A stretch of 51,198 nucleotides of DNA from DAOTTX01 sp034437515. GTDB lineage: Bacteria; Chloroflexota; Anaerolineae; Aggregatilineales; Phototrophicaceae. Positions 10,645 through 20,103 of the stretch are shown here, piece by piece (position 1 is the first letter of the stretch; every line of letters starts with the position of its first letter). Both the position numbers and the translations under genes were made by a program. Under the pieces are notes generated by a model, which was given only the letters and a program-made list of their open reading frames with translations, did not search any database and was not told where the DNA came from. The stretch covers positions 1 to 51,198 of the forward strand of contig DAOTTX010000281.1 of the NCBI GenBank assembly GCA_034437515.1, written 5' to 3'.

Positions 10645-11769
10645 TTAACTTGCGGCGGTGCTGCGATTCTCTATCACACGATCTGCGGCTTCTTTCACCA
10701 CCAGGTCATCACTCTTGAGCGCATCTTCGAGGATAAAATCTGCGACGGCTTTGCCTTCTTCGGTACCGCCGGAGTTATCCGCCATCAAACTGGTTGCGAT
10801 ACGCACAATCTCCGCTTTGACCTCACTGTTCTGTTCGAGATTATAAGACTTACGCAAGATCGAAGGGGTGCGGTCGTGCTTCATCCACGCCATAGGCCAG
10901 ATGACCGCTTGCCGCACTTCCGGCATTTCATCGAGCAAGGCCGTTTCCAGCGCGTCGATCATCATATCCGCCGCCGAAGATTTTGCCACGTCAATGCGTA
11001 GATAGTTGGTCGCATGGAAGAACCCACGCAGCACCTGCTGTAAGGTCACACCACTGGTGCGCCCGATAATGCCGGAAAGCTCGTTGAGCCATTCTTCACC
11101 AGAGAGTTCTAGCAAGCTCAACACAGCCGCATACTTCACACCCGGTTCGCGGTCGTTCATCGCATTGCGGACGATTGGTTTGGCTTCCGGCGTATCGTTT
11201 TGACCGAGTGCCTCCAACGCCTTAATACGCACCTCAGGGTTATCCGCCTGCAAGCAGATTTCCAGCACGGGCACGGCAGCGGCATCTTTGGCATCACGCA
11301 GGCCGAAGGTCGCGGCCTCGCGCACGCTATCCGGCTCGTTGACCAGTACCTCGCGCATGAGTTCGTAGGCGTTGTACTCCCGTAGATCACACAGCGCGTA
11401 AATCGCAGCCTCGCGCACACGATAATCGTCGTCTTTCAACGCCGTGCGGATCAGCGGTTCGGCGGCATACCACGAAAAGCCATAGAGATGACGGGCAGCA
11501 CTGGCACGGGTCGGCGTCTTGCCCTTGTTGATCGCGTCTTCGATGATTAGGCGGGCATCTCGATCCCCACGCCGGCCGAGCATCTTTGCCGCGTTATAGC
11601 GCACGAAAAACTCATCGTTATGGATCGCCGCCGCCAGCGCATCGAGCGATACCGCATCCGGGGGCAGCATGTTGAGCATGGTCGCAAAGCGCCGCAGCGA
11701 GAGACGACGTTCGCCCTTCTTCGTATAACCCGAAGCGAGCCGGGGTTCGCGTCCTGTGAGTTGTGTCAT
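10645..11769 (-). CDS. HEAT-repeat (PBS-lyase-like) protein
   Basis: 374 residues, almost entirely alpha-helical repeats of about 31 residues: for example DEFFVRYNAAKMLGRRGD, DDDYRVREAAIYALCDL, EPDSVREAATFGLRDAKD and NPEVRIKALEALGQND. These match PBS-lyase HEAT-like repeats, which act as protein-binding scaffolds. There is no signal peptide. The ATG at 11769 (MTQLTG) is preceded by AGGGAGA; the frame also has a TTG two codons upstream. It starts 21 bases after the Hsp70 stop and ends at a terminator, so Hsp70 and this protein form a two-gene unit. A role as Hsp70 partner or client adaptor is inference from that pairing only. Confidence 0.85.
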   Translation of the reverse strand: MTQLTGREPRLASGYTKKGERRLSLRRFATMLNMLPPDAVSLDALAAAIHNDEFFVRYNAAKMLGRRGDRDARLIIEDAINKGKTPTRASAARHLYGFSWYAAEPLIRTALKDDDYRVREAAIYALCDLREYNAYELMREVLVNEPDSVREAATFGLRDAKDAAAVPVLEICLQADNPEVRIKALEALGQNDTPEAKPIVRNAMNDREPGVKYAAVLSLLELSGEEWLNELSGIIGRTSGVTLQQVLRGFFHATNYLRIDVAKSSAADMMIDALETALLDEMPEVRQAVIWPMAWMKHDRTPSILRKSYNLEQNSEVKAEIVRIATSLMADNSGGTEEGKAVADFILEDALKSDDLVVKEAADRVIENRSTAAS

Positions 11770-11790
11770 AAACAATTCTCCCTGGGATGA

Positions 11791-13392
11791 TTAACGCAGT
11801 GTCACCACTGGCACATCGTCCAGCAATGTCTGGTTGGTCTTCATGTCGGTCACGGTGACGCGCAACTTGCGCCGGTCGTCCACGCTGAACTGCGCCCGGA
11901 TGCGATCTTCACCCGGTTGCGCCGGTGGATCGAGCTTCGCCAGTGACTTCAGCGCGTCGGCTTCGTTAAGCGCGATGATCTGCTGTCCCTGGTCGGCGGC
12001 CTGGGCGACGAACACAGCCTGCCCTTCTTCGTATTTGACCTCAACCATCGAAACAGAGTCGGTGTCAATCTCACCGATCACGAACTCGATTTCCTGCTGT
12101 CCATCGTGGGCGGCACCCAACACCACCTCCACCGGTGATTCGGTCGGATAGCGGCTGCCCATCGGGATGATCTCATCCCAATCATGCGTGTTATTATCGC
12201 TCAAGTACCGCAGGCCGTAACTATGTATCAAATAGTCTTCCAGGCCGTAGCCCGCCGCGACTTGCAACGCCCCTTCCGCGACGGCGGTGAAGGGCTTATC
12301 CGCACGAACTGCCATGTCGGTAAAATATTGGCCTAACGTGCGCTGTACGGACGGCATCAGCGATGTACCGCCGACCAGCAATACATAGTGAATGTCCTCT
12401 TTGTAGATGCCACGCTGCCGGGCCACATGCATGACTTTATCCACCACCCGGCGTAGTGCTGTGAAGAAGCCGTTGTCTTCCAGCAGTCGTTCGAGTTCTT
12501 CACGCGTGAGCTTCACACTGTAAGGCTTGCCCTCAGCTTCAAACTCGATTGTCGCTTCATCTGCCGTAGAAAGCGCGATCTTTGCGACCTCACAGCGCGT
12601 GAGCAAAGTCGCGTACTCACTGCCGAGTTGCTTCGTAGACACCCCGGCACGTTTCAACACTTCGGCGATCAACCACTGATCGACATCACTACCGCCGATG
12701 ATCCGTCCGGCTTTGGCGATCACCTTAGCGGTATGCTGCTTGGAGCGTCCGCCGGTCAACCGGCTGAGGAAGCCGCCGGTCTTGCCACGTTCTTCGGGCA
12801 GTTGCACCAGCGATAGATCCAACGTGCCACCCCCAAAGTCAAACACCAGCACCACCGCGCCCGGCTTGGTCACCGCGTAACCGAGCGCCGCCGCTGTTGA
12901 CTCATCCACGATGCGGATTTTATCCATCGAGACATCGTCGATCACATTATTCAGCCATTGCAGATACCCCTCGAACGAGGCAACTGGCGCGGTAATGACC
13001 AGTTGGTCAATGTCGTCATCTTCGTATGGCATAGCGTCGATCAACCGTTTGACGAAGGCTGACCCGGCATCGCGGTCTTCCCATTCGACGCCGTCAATAT
13101 CACGCGGGTCTGGTGCGGGGCTGGCGACAATACCGCGTTTGAAGTTGCGGAACAGGCGGTTATCCCGTTTGATGTTCAACCCCTGATCGGCGACCTCCTG
13201 CCCGACGACGATTTCACGAGTGTTCCCGTCCTTGACGTAAACCTGTGACGGCACACTCGACGGGAGCTGCCCCAACGGGTCATCGTTGCCGATCTCATCC
13301 ACACTGATGACGTCAGCCTTATCATTGTCTTCGTCCCAATGTGCGAGCACGCTGTTAGTGGTGCCGAAGTCGATTGCTAATTTGTGTCCCAT
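11791..13392 (-). CDS. Short Hsp70-family ATPase
   Basis: 533 residues. The N-terminal ~385 residues form an actin/Hsp70 ATPase: LAIDFGTTNSVLAHW (phosphate-1), VLVFDFGGGTLDLSLV (phosphate-2) and YVLLVGGTSLMPSVQRTLG (adenosine loop). The remaining ~150 residues are beta-rich. They are shorter than the DnaK substrate-binding domain plus helical lid (DnaK is ~600-640), and no EEVD-like tail is present. It is therefore a divergent Hsp70 (HscC-like or Hsp70-family protein), not the housekeeping DnaK. No dnaJ or grpE is adjacent. The partner gene downstream encodes HEAT repeats. Confidence 0.88.
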   Translation of the reverse strand: MGHKLAIDFGTTNSVLAHWDEDNDKADVISVDEIGNDDPLGQLPSSVPSQVYVKDGNTREIVVGQEVADQGLNIKRDNRLFRNFKRGIVASPAPDPRDIDGVEWEDRDAGSAFVKRLIDAMPYEDDDIDQLVITAPVASFEGYLQWLNNVIDDVSMDKIRIVDESTAAALGYAVTKPGAVVLVFDFGGGTLDLSLVQLPEERGKTGGFLSRLTGGRSKQHTAKVIAKAGRIIGGSDVDQWLIAEVLKRAGVSTKQLGSEYATLLTRCEVAKIALSTADEATIEFEAEGKPYSVKLTREELERLLEDNGFFTALRRVVDKVMHVARQRGIYKEDIHYVLLVGGTSLMPSVQRTLGQYFTDMAVRADKPFTAVAEGALQVAAGYGLEDYLIHSYGLRYLSDNNTHDWDEIIPMGSRYPTESPVEVVLGAAHDGQQEIEFVIGEIDTDSVSMVEVKYEEGQAVFVAQAADQGQQIIALNEADALKSLAKLDPPAQPGEDRIRAQFSVDDRRKLRVTVTDMKTNQTLLDDVPVVTLR

Positions 13393-13418
13393 AAATATCT
13401 CACCGATGAAAACTGTTG

Positions 13419-13434
13419 AAGGGTTTCAACCCTT
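13419..13434. repeat. Perfect short palindrome upstream of the Hsp70 gene
   Basis: AAGGGTT-TC-AACCCTT is a perfect seven-base inverted repeat, 27-42 bases upstream of the Hsp70 start codon. It could be an operator or a 5'-UTR hairpin. No CIRCE or HrcA consensus is seen. Confidence 0.35.
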
Positions 13435-13549
13435 ACGGATAATCCAACGAAATTCTAACTTATTGTAGAGGAGTTTCACAGATTTGTGGGGATGTAAATC
13501 TTTATTCTTGCCGATCTACGAGCATACAATCTGTTATGAGGCGAATCAA

Positions 13550-13577
13550 AACGGGCGAGATGCACATCTCGCCCGTT
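13550..13577 (-). terminator. Terminator after the subtilase gene
   Basis: AACGGGCGAGATG and CATCTCGCCCGTT form a 13-base inverted repeat with a two-base centre. On the minus strand it is followed by TTGATT, giving a run TTTTGATT with the last arm. It lies 30 bases beyond the stop of the S8 peptidase gene. Confidence 0.7.
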
Positions 13578-13606
13578 GTTTTGATCGTCTATTCGGCGTT
13601 CAAGCG

Positions 13607-16600
13607 TCAGTCCAGAATGGTAAAGTTCTGCTGTGTGCCGGTCGTGAAGTTCGTCCCAATGGTGCCCGGCCCCCAGGTGGAGAGCGACCAGCGGTACGTC
13701 CCGGCCTGCAAGCCTTCAATCGTCACTGAACACACGCCCAGGTCATCACAGATTTCAGCGCCTTCGTACCACATCTCGCCTGGGCTTGCCGTCGAGATGT
13801 TGCTATAGTTCAGGCGATACCAACCGGTGTCTTCCGCCTCACCCCAGGTGAAGATCACCTCTTCCGGCTTGACGAGCGTCTCGTCAGCCGCCGGGGCGAC
13901 CAGGTTCGTCACCGCGCCAGCCACCGGTGCATTGACGATAAACGCACCACCGACGGACGTCCAGGGGCTTAACCCCGCCGGCCCCCACGCCTGCATGTAG
14001 AACTCATAGGAGCCATTGACCATCACGATACCGAGTTCATCACTGGTGATGGTGCAGGTACCGATACTCTGTGTACAACCTAGCGTATCGTCTTCGATCC
14101 AATCGAGATATACCTGGGTGTAATTGCCGTCACGCACTCGCCCGATGTAGACGTGATACCAGGTCGCACCCTGCTTCGCATCCCAGCTAAACGTCGGGTA
14201 GCCCGTGTCGATAACACCGGTCGGCTGCGAAGTCGTCAGGTCAGGCGGGGTATCCATCGTCGGCACACCGAGTGTGAACTCAGCATAGCTGCTCCAATCA
14301 CCGAGGCCGCCGGGGCCGTAACCCTGGATGCGCCAGCGGTAATCCCCATTGACCAGATACAACGGCGGATCAACCTGGCATTGTCCGGCGTCGCAGATTT
14401 CCAGACGGCGATACCATTTATCAACCAGCTCTTCGTCCGAACTATCCACAACTTGAAGGTGATACCAACTGACGTGATCGACATCCGTCCACAGATACTC
14501 GATGCGATCTCTGTCGTCAAATTCTTCCAGGTTTTGCTGTTCTTGCACGCGCTGTGCGATCAGATTGTTCACAAAAGGTGGTGTCGGCGCAGGGGCGCTC
14601 AACTCGATGACCGATCCTTGAGCCATGTTCACACTCAGGCCACCCTCACCCCAGGACTGCACACGCCAGGAATAATTCCCGTTTTCCAGGAAAATCCCCG
14701 GTGTGACGCTACACGTCACCGGCGTACATAGCAACGCGGGCGGTTCCTCGTCTTCTTCGAGTTCGAGGTCGGCCTCGAAGATCTTTTCATACCACTCATC
14801 GAGGATAGGCTCACTGCTGCCCACTTCCGTGACGACGAGGTTATACCATAACGCATCCTCATCAACACCCCATAGGAAGGTCGAGTCGCCGCGTTGTTCT
14901 AACACGTTGAGGTTGCTCGGCATGGGCGGTCTGGGCACATCGACAGTAAACGTGCGCGGCGATGAGTAACCACTCGTCCCACCCGGACTGAACACACGTA
15001 CATCAAGCAGATAGGTGCCGCCGTCTTCCAGGTCTTCCTGCGCCTGTACGCTACATTCCAGTGAATCGACAGTACCACACGCCTCTGGACGAGAGAAGTA
15101 ATCGACATAAGCATCGGTGCCGTCGGGGTTACGCAGGCGAACCTCGAACCACGAGCCGGCATCCGCGACCGTCCAGCTAAAGGTCGGTTGCAATGAGTCG
15201 AGATCGGTCGGAGGATCGACGAACGGCGCAGACGGCGGCGACGTTACGTTAAGTGTGAACTGCTTGGGCCCACCCCACACACCGCCGACATTGCCCAACC
15301 AGGGCCGCACGTACCAGTTATGCGAGCCGTTGTAGATGGTCGCCTCGAATTCTTCCGGTGTCACGGAACAGATGTTGCCGGCATCACAGATGGTCTCGGC
15401 TTCGTACCACTGGTCGAACGCCGCCCCGTTTTCCTGCGCGACGTAAAGACGATAGTACGTCGCTTCTTCCAATCCTAGCCAGGTATACGTCGGTGTTGGA
15501 TCACTGATCGTACCCACAGGTGAACTCAGTACCGGGCCATCAGCGTCAAAGGTGAGATAGTCACTCCACGCGCCGGGGCCAACACCTTCGATGTATGTCT
15601 GCACACGCCAGCGGTGGCGACCATCGACAAGCTGCATATCCAGCACAACCTTGCAGACCGTCCCGTTACAGATGTCGTCACGTTCGACAGACCCGTCATA
15701 AGCCAGGAAGCCGAGCGTGGTGTTTTCCACCTGCACGCGATATTGGCTAGAGACCTCAAGATCAGTCCATTCAAACAACGGCGTTCCGTAAATTTCGGCG
15801 TTGTCTAAGTTCGGACGAATAGGTGTAACGCCGATCTGGGTGTTGACCGCCGCCAGCACATCCACTCGCGGGAACTCTAACCCGTTGCGTGTGTCGGTGA
15901 TCGTGCGCCCGGTGGATTCCAGGATCTCACGGACTTCTACCGGGCTGAGTTCCGGATTCGCTTCTAGCAGCAATACTGCGGCACCGGAGACCATTGGCGC
16001 AGCAATGGACGTTCCCGAATGATCGGTGTTCTCGCCCGTGTTGAAGAGCGGCGCACGGATAACCGCGCCCGGCGCGAGAATGTCCATCTGGCTGTTGCTG
16101 TTGGTGAAGCAAGTGATCTCATCAACCTGTGCATTCGGGTCATCACAACGCTCGCTCGAATAGTTGCCGTCGAAGTCATACGTCGCACCGACGGTAATCA
16201 CCCGGCTGTGGCAACCCGGCGCGGTGATGCGCCCGGTATCACCGTAGTTCCCAGAGATCGAAACCACGATAATGCCACGATCAACCAGTCGATCAATCAC
16301 CGCATCCAGCGCGGGGAACTCGGTATCACAGGCTCCGCCATAAGTCGCGTCGGATTGAATACTGATGTTGACAACATCGACACCCAGGCCATTCTGATTG
16401 GTATCAATCCACTCCAATCCGGCGACCCAGTCAGCGACGAAGCCAACATTTTCATCATTCAGCACACGCACCGCGACGATCTGTGCATCCGGCGCAATAC
16501 CGGTATGCGTGGCGTCATTGGATGTCACCACACCAGCAACCGCCGTACCATGACCGGTTTCGTCTTCGGCGTTGCCGCTGGAGTTCGTGTCGTTCGGGGC

Positions 16601-17188
16601 ACAATCGCCGTTCGTGAAGCAAACTTGCTGTGATAAAAGATCGTCAGCGATCAACGGTTGATCGCGATCAACACCACTGTCAACCACCGCGACAGTCAAG
16701 CCAGAGCCGGTGTAACCATAGCCACTGATGACGTCATTAGCATTGATGATCTGCCGGGCCTGCGCCAGCCCTGCCGTACCTCGCGCATCTAACTGAATAG
16801 AGGCAATATCCGGGTGGGTCGCCAGCAAATCCAACCCTTCAGGCGTGATCTCGCCTGCCAATGCCGGGATAGTGCTGTACTGGTGCAGCAACTCGAAGTT
16901 CGACGAGCTAAACGCCCGGCCTCGGTCACGCCCCGGCGTAAGTGCGTCCAGCACACTGGCCTGTGCCGTCTCAATCGTGCGCAGACGCATTCCCGCGTTG
17001 TTGCTGGCCTGCGCCACATCGAGATTGATAATCACGCGGACGCTGCCTTCGCTTTGTGCGACCGCACGCACATTATCTCGAAAATCGACCGGATCAGCCT
17101 GAGCGGTGACCGCTGGCCCCACAACGAGCAGCAGCAACGTCACCGCGCTCAATAGAAAAGATAAACGGAAATTTCTGAATCGTTGCAT
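13607..17188 (-). CDS. Very large exported subtilisin-like (S8) serine protease with seven Cys-pair modules
   Basis: 1193 residues from the ATG at 17188 (MQRFRNF), preceded by AAAAGGG; a GTG six codons upstream is also in frame. A signal peptide (LSFLLSAVTLLLLVVGPAVTAQA) is followed by a ~110-residue propeptide-like region. The S8 domain has the triad D170 (VAVVDSGVD), H213 (GHGTAVAGVV) and S394 (SGTSIAAPMVSGAA). From about residue 455 to the end there are seven modules of 80-110 residues. Each opens with F/Y-x-W and a W/Y-Y-(R/H)-(L/V) strand, then a central C-x(4-8)-C pair, and usually closes with N-G-x-Y-x-W-x-x-(Q/R)-x-W/Y-G. They look like fibronectin-III-type binding modules with a local disulfide. 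No sorting signal was seen, so the protein is probably released or loosely surface-bound. Confidence 0.9.
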   Translation of the reverse strand: MQRFRNFRLSFLLSAVTLLLLVVGPAVTAQADPVDFRDNVRAVAQSEGSVRVIINLDVAQASNNAGMRLRTIETAQASVLDALTPGRDRGRAFSSSNFELLHQYSTIPALAGEITPEGLDLLATHPDIASIQLDARGTAGLAQARQIINANDVISGYGYTGSGLTVAVVDSGVDRDQPLIADDLLSQQVCFTNGDCAPNDTNSSGNAEDETGHGTAVAGVVTSNDATHTGIAPDAQIVAVRVLNDENVGFVADWVAGLEWIDTNQNGLGVDVVNISIQSDATYGGACDTEFPALDAVIDRLVDRGIIVVSISGNYGDTGRITAPGCHSRVITVGATYDFDGNYSSERCDDPNAQVDEITCFTNSNSQMDILAPGAVIRAPLFNTGENTDHSGTSIAAPMVSGAAVLLLEANPELSPVEVREILESTGRTITDTRNGLEFPRVDVLAAVNTQIGVTPIRPNLDNAEIYGTPLFEWTDLEVSSQYRVQVENTTLGFLAYDGSVERDDICNGTVCKVVLDMQLVDGRHRWRVQTYIEGVGPGAWSDYLTFDADGPVLSSPVGTISDPTPTYTWLGLEEATYYRLYVAQENGAAFDQWYEAETICDAGNICSVTPEEFEATIYNGSHNWYVRPWLGNVGGVWGGPKQFTLNVTSPPSAPFVDPPTDLDSLQPTFSWTVADAGSWFEVRLRNPDGTDAYVDYFSRPEACGTVDSLECSVQAQEDLEDGGTYLLDVRVFSPGGTSGYSSPRTFTVDVPRPPMPSNLNVLEQRGDSTFLWGVDEDALWYNLVVTEVGSSEPILDEWYEKIFEADLELEEDEEPPALLCTPVTCSVTPGIFLENGNYSWRVQSWGEGGLSVNMAQGSVIELSAPAPTPPFVNNLIAQRVQEQQNLEEFDDRDRIEYLWTDVDHVSWYHLQVVDSSDEELVDKWYRRLEICDAGQCQVDPPLYLVNGDYRWRIQGYGPGGLGDWSSYAEFTLGVPTMDTPPDLTTSQPTGVIDTGYPTFSWDAKQGATWYHVYIGRVRDGNYTQVYLDWIEDDTLGCTQSIGTCTITSDELGIVMVNGSYEFYMQAWGPAGLSPWTSVGGAFIVNAPVAGAVTNLVAPAADETLVKPEEVIFTWGEAEDTGWYRLNYSNISTASPGEMWYEGAEICDDLGVCSVTIEGLQAGTYRWSLSTWGPGTIGTNFTTGTQQNFTILD

Positions 17189-17235
17189 TGAATAAACCCT
17201 TTTCACTCAAAGCTCACACACAGAGCATTTCAAAC

Positions 17236-17265
17236 ATTATACCGCTATTCGATATGACGTTACAA
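17236..17265 (-). promoter_or_regulatory. Sigma-70-type promoter of the subtilase gene
   Basis: On the minus strand TTGTAA (17265-17260) and TATAAT (17241-17236) are spaced by 18 bases. Transcription would begin near 17229, leaving a ~40-base leader before the ATG at 17188. Confidence 0.6.
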
Positions 17266-17418
17266 AGTGGTATGAGGTTCCAAATTCGGCATATCGTCTC
17301 GAAGTATGTACGATCTTAGCCCACGATTGGTTGGAATTAAACGATGATTACACCACGTTTGCCCTACTGATGGACAAATGAAAAAGAAATCGCCTGATGT
17401 AGTGGCGGCCCGCCTGCC

Positions 17419-17438
17419 GGAGCACATACCAATGCTCC
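17419..17438. other. Small hairpin in the gap between the subtilase promoter and the upstream gene
   Basis: GGAGCA (17419-17424) pairs with TGCTCC (17433-17438). It lies 40 bases beyond the stop of the minus-strand gene ending at 17478 and may be its terminator, but no T-run follows. The rest of 17266-17477 shows no gene. Confidence 0.3.
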
Positions 17439-17477
17439 TACAGAATAAGGCGCATTCTAATCATCTTATCCATGAAG

Positions 17478-18020
17478 TTACTGAGGAATAACCACATTGA
17501 TGTAAACAACTGGATTTTCCGTGCTGGATTGGTCGATCATGATCTCGTATTCGTAGTCGTCGTTGCGGAAGCGCACCCCGGCATACTGTTGTGCCTGGTT
17601 CGGCTTCCACCAGCCGTATGCACTCGGCAACCACGCATTCTCAAAAGGGTAGAAACCGGCTTCCAAACCACCGGGCGGACGCAGGGCATCGAGGAACGCT
17701 TCCGGTTGGCTCTGTGGCAGTTCAAAACGTGCCGCAGCACGACACTCGATGAAACAGTAACTTACCGCCGTCAGGTTTCGCCGCTCATCGGGCAGAGGGA
17801 TGTTGACGAGGCGCTCAAACTCGACGGTATCAATGACATCCGGCTCCACAGTCAACACCACAGGTGCGGTCGGCGTGGCGACGGGCACCCGCCCCCGCGA
17901 GATGAACTCGCTAGAGGTCGTTGTCACCAACTCGGAGCCTCGCGTAAAAATCCACATAGACATGGCAAACACCATCAGCAACAGCACCAGGTATAACCAA
18001 TTGCGTCGAATAAATTCCAT
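17478..18020 (-). CDS. Membrane-anchored hypothetical protein
   Basis: 180 residues of no recognised family. Residues 8-26 (WLYLVLLLMVFAMSMWIF) form one membrane segment after a short positive N-terminus (MEFIRRN), so the remaining ~150 residues should face outside. The soluble part has CFIEC, several W/Y pairs (SAYGWWKPNQAQQYAG) and ends in a beta-rich VVYINVVIP. The gene is last in a minus-strand run after hpt and cca, 22 bases from the cca stop. In layout it resembles the small anchored proteins at 36558 and 37100, but I see no clear sequence match. Confidence 0.7.
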   Translation of the reverse strand: MEFIRRNWLYLVLLLMVFAMSMWIFTRGSELVTTTSSEFISRGRVPVATPTAPVVLTVEPDVIDTVEFERLVNIPLPDERRNLTAVSYCFIECRAAARFELPQSQPEAFLDALRPPGGLEAGFYPFENAWLPSAYGWWKPNQAQQYAGVRFRNDDYEYEIMIDQSSTENPVVYINVVIPQ

Positions 18021-18042
18021 CGCCCCTGCTCGTTAATTGCTA

Positions 18043-19467
18043 TCAAAGTAGCGCCTTTGCCGCCGCAAGTGCTTGTTCGGTCGTCTCGACTTCGCCGGTC
18101 ACCTGCATCTCACGGATGCGGGTGAGCATCTCACCGATCTGCTTACCCGGCTCCAGCGCGAGCGACTCCATCAACAGTGTACCATCAATTAGTGTGTTTG
18201 GTTCCACAACGGTTTCGTACCGTCCATAAAAGGCATCTATGTGGCGGGCGATCCGGTCGATATAGTCAATCCACGCATCCTGATTAATCGCCGCACCAAA
18301 CCGCCCCATGTAAGTTGCCAACGCCAACAAGCAAACATCTACCCCGTGCGACCGCAGCGGATACCAGAAACGGTGCAGCGCCAGATCGGTCAACGGCACA
18401 TCAGTAAAGGTGTCGTGGTGGCGTACCATCGCCGTGATGATCGCTTTCTCGTCGTTGCTCAGGCGTAGGGCGCTGGCGCATGCCGCTGCTGCCTCGGCAT
18501 CGGTGAGGTGCAGCAGCGCCGCGAGCAACATCAACACCCGATGCGGGCGCTCGTTGGCCCATTTCTGATTAACATGCGCCTGAAGCTGGGGGCGATAGCG
18601 ATCAAGCACCATGACGATCATTCCCATATCGAAGCGGGCAGCAGTCGTATCGGTGCGTTTATTGCTGATGGTATCCAGAATGCCACACATTTTTTCTACG
18701 GTGAAAAGCACCTGCTCAAGTTGGTTGGTCATACCGACCGTCTCCGACGGCGTGGTTTTGAGCGGTTCGATTTCCGGTATGATCTGCATGAGCAACCCCA
18801 ACGAAGCCGCCACCCGCAGTGCCATCGTCGGCTTTTGTAACATCAGCATCTTGACTAACTCATCACGTACACGCTCAGGCGAAATATCGCCCAGGTCGAC
18901 GGCACGTAAATCCGTCAGCGTTTCAGGATCAATCCGAACGTTAAGCTGTACACTTTGCCGTATCCCACGCAGCGCCCGGAGCGGATCGTCGGACAATGCG
19001 TGCGGCGAACACCGGCGCAGCCGTCGAGTATTCAAGTCTTGCTCACCACCAAGTGGGTCGATGATTTTCTCCAAGTCACCATGCAGATCAACGGCGATGG
19101 CATTCAACGTAAAGTCCCGTGCCTGCAAATCCGCCAGCAAGTCATCACCCCGAAAGCGAGTCACATCAATGACGACCTGGGCTTCCGTCACCCTGTCCTT
19201 GAGCAAAACTCGTGCCACATCACGCTCGGCATCCATCACGAACACATCGCCTTCCATCGCATCGGCGATGTACCGAGCCAGCTTGACCGAATCGGTCGGC
19301 GTAGTCAGGTCAAAATCGTGGACGGGTCTCCGTTGATAGGCATCTCGCACTGCACCGCCGACGATATAAATCGGCTGTGGATAGTCGTTGAGCAGGTCTT
19401 GCAGCGTATAGGTTAAATCAGGCCACAATAGCGGCCTCGCTGGGGCTTTCGGGGTCAGGTCGGGCAT
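18043..19467 (-). CDS. cca: CCA tRNA nucleotidyltransferase / poly(A) polymerase family
   Basis: 474-residue class II nucleotidyltransferase, which adds or repairs the CCA end of tRNAs. The N-terminal head shows YIVGGAVRDAYQRR (GGxVRD, residues 37-42) and HDFDLTT, with D51 and D53 as metal ligands. RRCSPHALSDDPLRALRGIR (near residue 160) is the expected flexible loop and RR-region. The C-terminal half is helical with a possible degenerate HD-type segment (LAALLHLT...MVRHHDTF). Class II CCA-adding enzymes and poly(A) polymerases cannot be told apart safely by eye. No other CCA enzyme lies in the window. hpt is 13 bases upstream. Confidence 0.9.
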   Translation of the reverse strand: MPDLTPKAPARPLLWPDLTYTLQDLLNDYPQPIYIVGGAVRDAYQRRPVHDFDLTTPTDSVKLARYIADAMEGDVFVMDAERDVARVLLKDRVTEAQVVIDVTRFRGDDLLADLQARDFTLNAIAVDLHGDLEKIIDPLGGEQDLNTRRLRRCSPHALSDDPLRALRGIRQSVQLNVRIDPETLTDLRAVDLGDISPERVRDELVKMLMLQKPTMALRVAASLGLLMQIIPEIEPLKTTPSETVGMTNQLEQVLFTVEKMCGILDTISNKRTDTTAARFDMGMIVMVLDRYRPQLQAHVNQKWANERPHRVLMLLAALLHLTDAEAAAACASALRLSNDEKAIITAMVRHHDTFTDVPLTDLALHRFWYPLRSHGVDVCLLALATYMGRFGAAINQDAWIDYIDRIARHIDAFYGRYETVVEPNTLIDGTLLMESLALEPGKQIGEMLTRIREMQVTGEVETTEQALAAAKALL

Positions 19468-19480
19468 TGTTTCTCCGATT

Positions 19481-20041
19481 TTAGTGGGTGTTTAGCGCGT
19501 CGAGATCAACCACGCCGATAAAAGGCAGGTTGCGAAATTTCTCATCGAGGTCGAGTCCATAGCCGAACACGAACTTGTCTTCGATTTCAAAACCAATGTA
19601 ATCCACCGGAATATTGACCTCCCGGCGAGAGGCTTTGTTCAGCAGTGTGCAAAGTTTGATACTGGCGGGGTTCCGTGCTTGCAACATCCGAATGACGAAT
19701 TCTAGCGTGTACCCACTGTCGATGATGTCCTCGACGATCAACACATGTTTGCCGTCGAGTTGGGCCGTCAAGTCCATATCAATACGGACATCCCCGCCGG
19801 ACTTACGCACTCCCCTACCGTAGCTCGACACCGCCATGAAATCGATTTCGTGCGGCACGTCTATGCAGATCGTCAGGTCGGATAAAAACATCACCCCACC
19901 CTTCAAAATGCAAATCAGGACGAGATCATCAACACCCGCATAGTCTGCGGAAATACGCGCACCAAGTTCGCTGATTCGCCGGTAGAGTGTTTCTTTATCG
20001 ATCAGGACTTCTTTAAGAAAGTGCTGGTATGCAGCAGTCAT
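19481..20041 (-). CDS. hpt: Hypoxanthine phosphoribosyltransferase
   Basis: 186 residues, the usual size. It salvages hypoxanthine/guanine to IMP/GMP with PRPP. The PRPP-binding loop is HVLIVEDIIDSGYTLEF (E104, D105, D108). LICILKGGVMFLSDL supplies the pyrophosphate loop and the flexible-loop SSYGRG is present. The C-terminal VDYIGFEIEDKFVFGYGLD stacks on the purine. The ATG follows a strong AGGAGGT. It lies 13 bases before cca and 62 bases after the FHA gene, in the same transcription unit. Confidence 0.95.
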   Translation of the reverse strand: MTAAYQHFLKEVLIDKETLYRRISELGARISADYAGVDDLVLICILKGGVMFLSDLTICIDVPHEIDFMAVSSYGRGVRKSGGDVRIDMDLTAQLDGKHVLIVEDIIDSGYTLEFVIRMLQARNPASIKLCTLLNKASRREVNIPVDYIGFEIEDKFVFGYGLDLDEKFRNLPFIGVVDLDALNTH

Positions 20042-20103
20042 CGCGTGACCTCCTGTTTCCGATCAGGATTATAACAGGCGGACGTGAGATGCGGTAAGGG
20101 GTT

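Noticed and set aside
18611..19336. 241-codon plus-strand open frame inside cca
   Set aside because: Serine/arginine-rich shadow of cca; no ribosome site.
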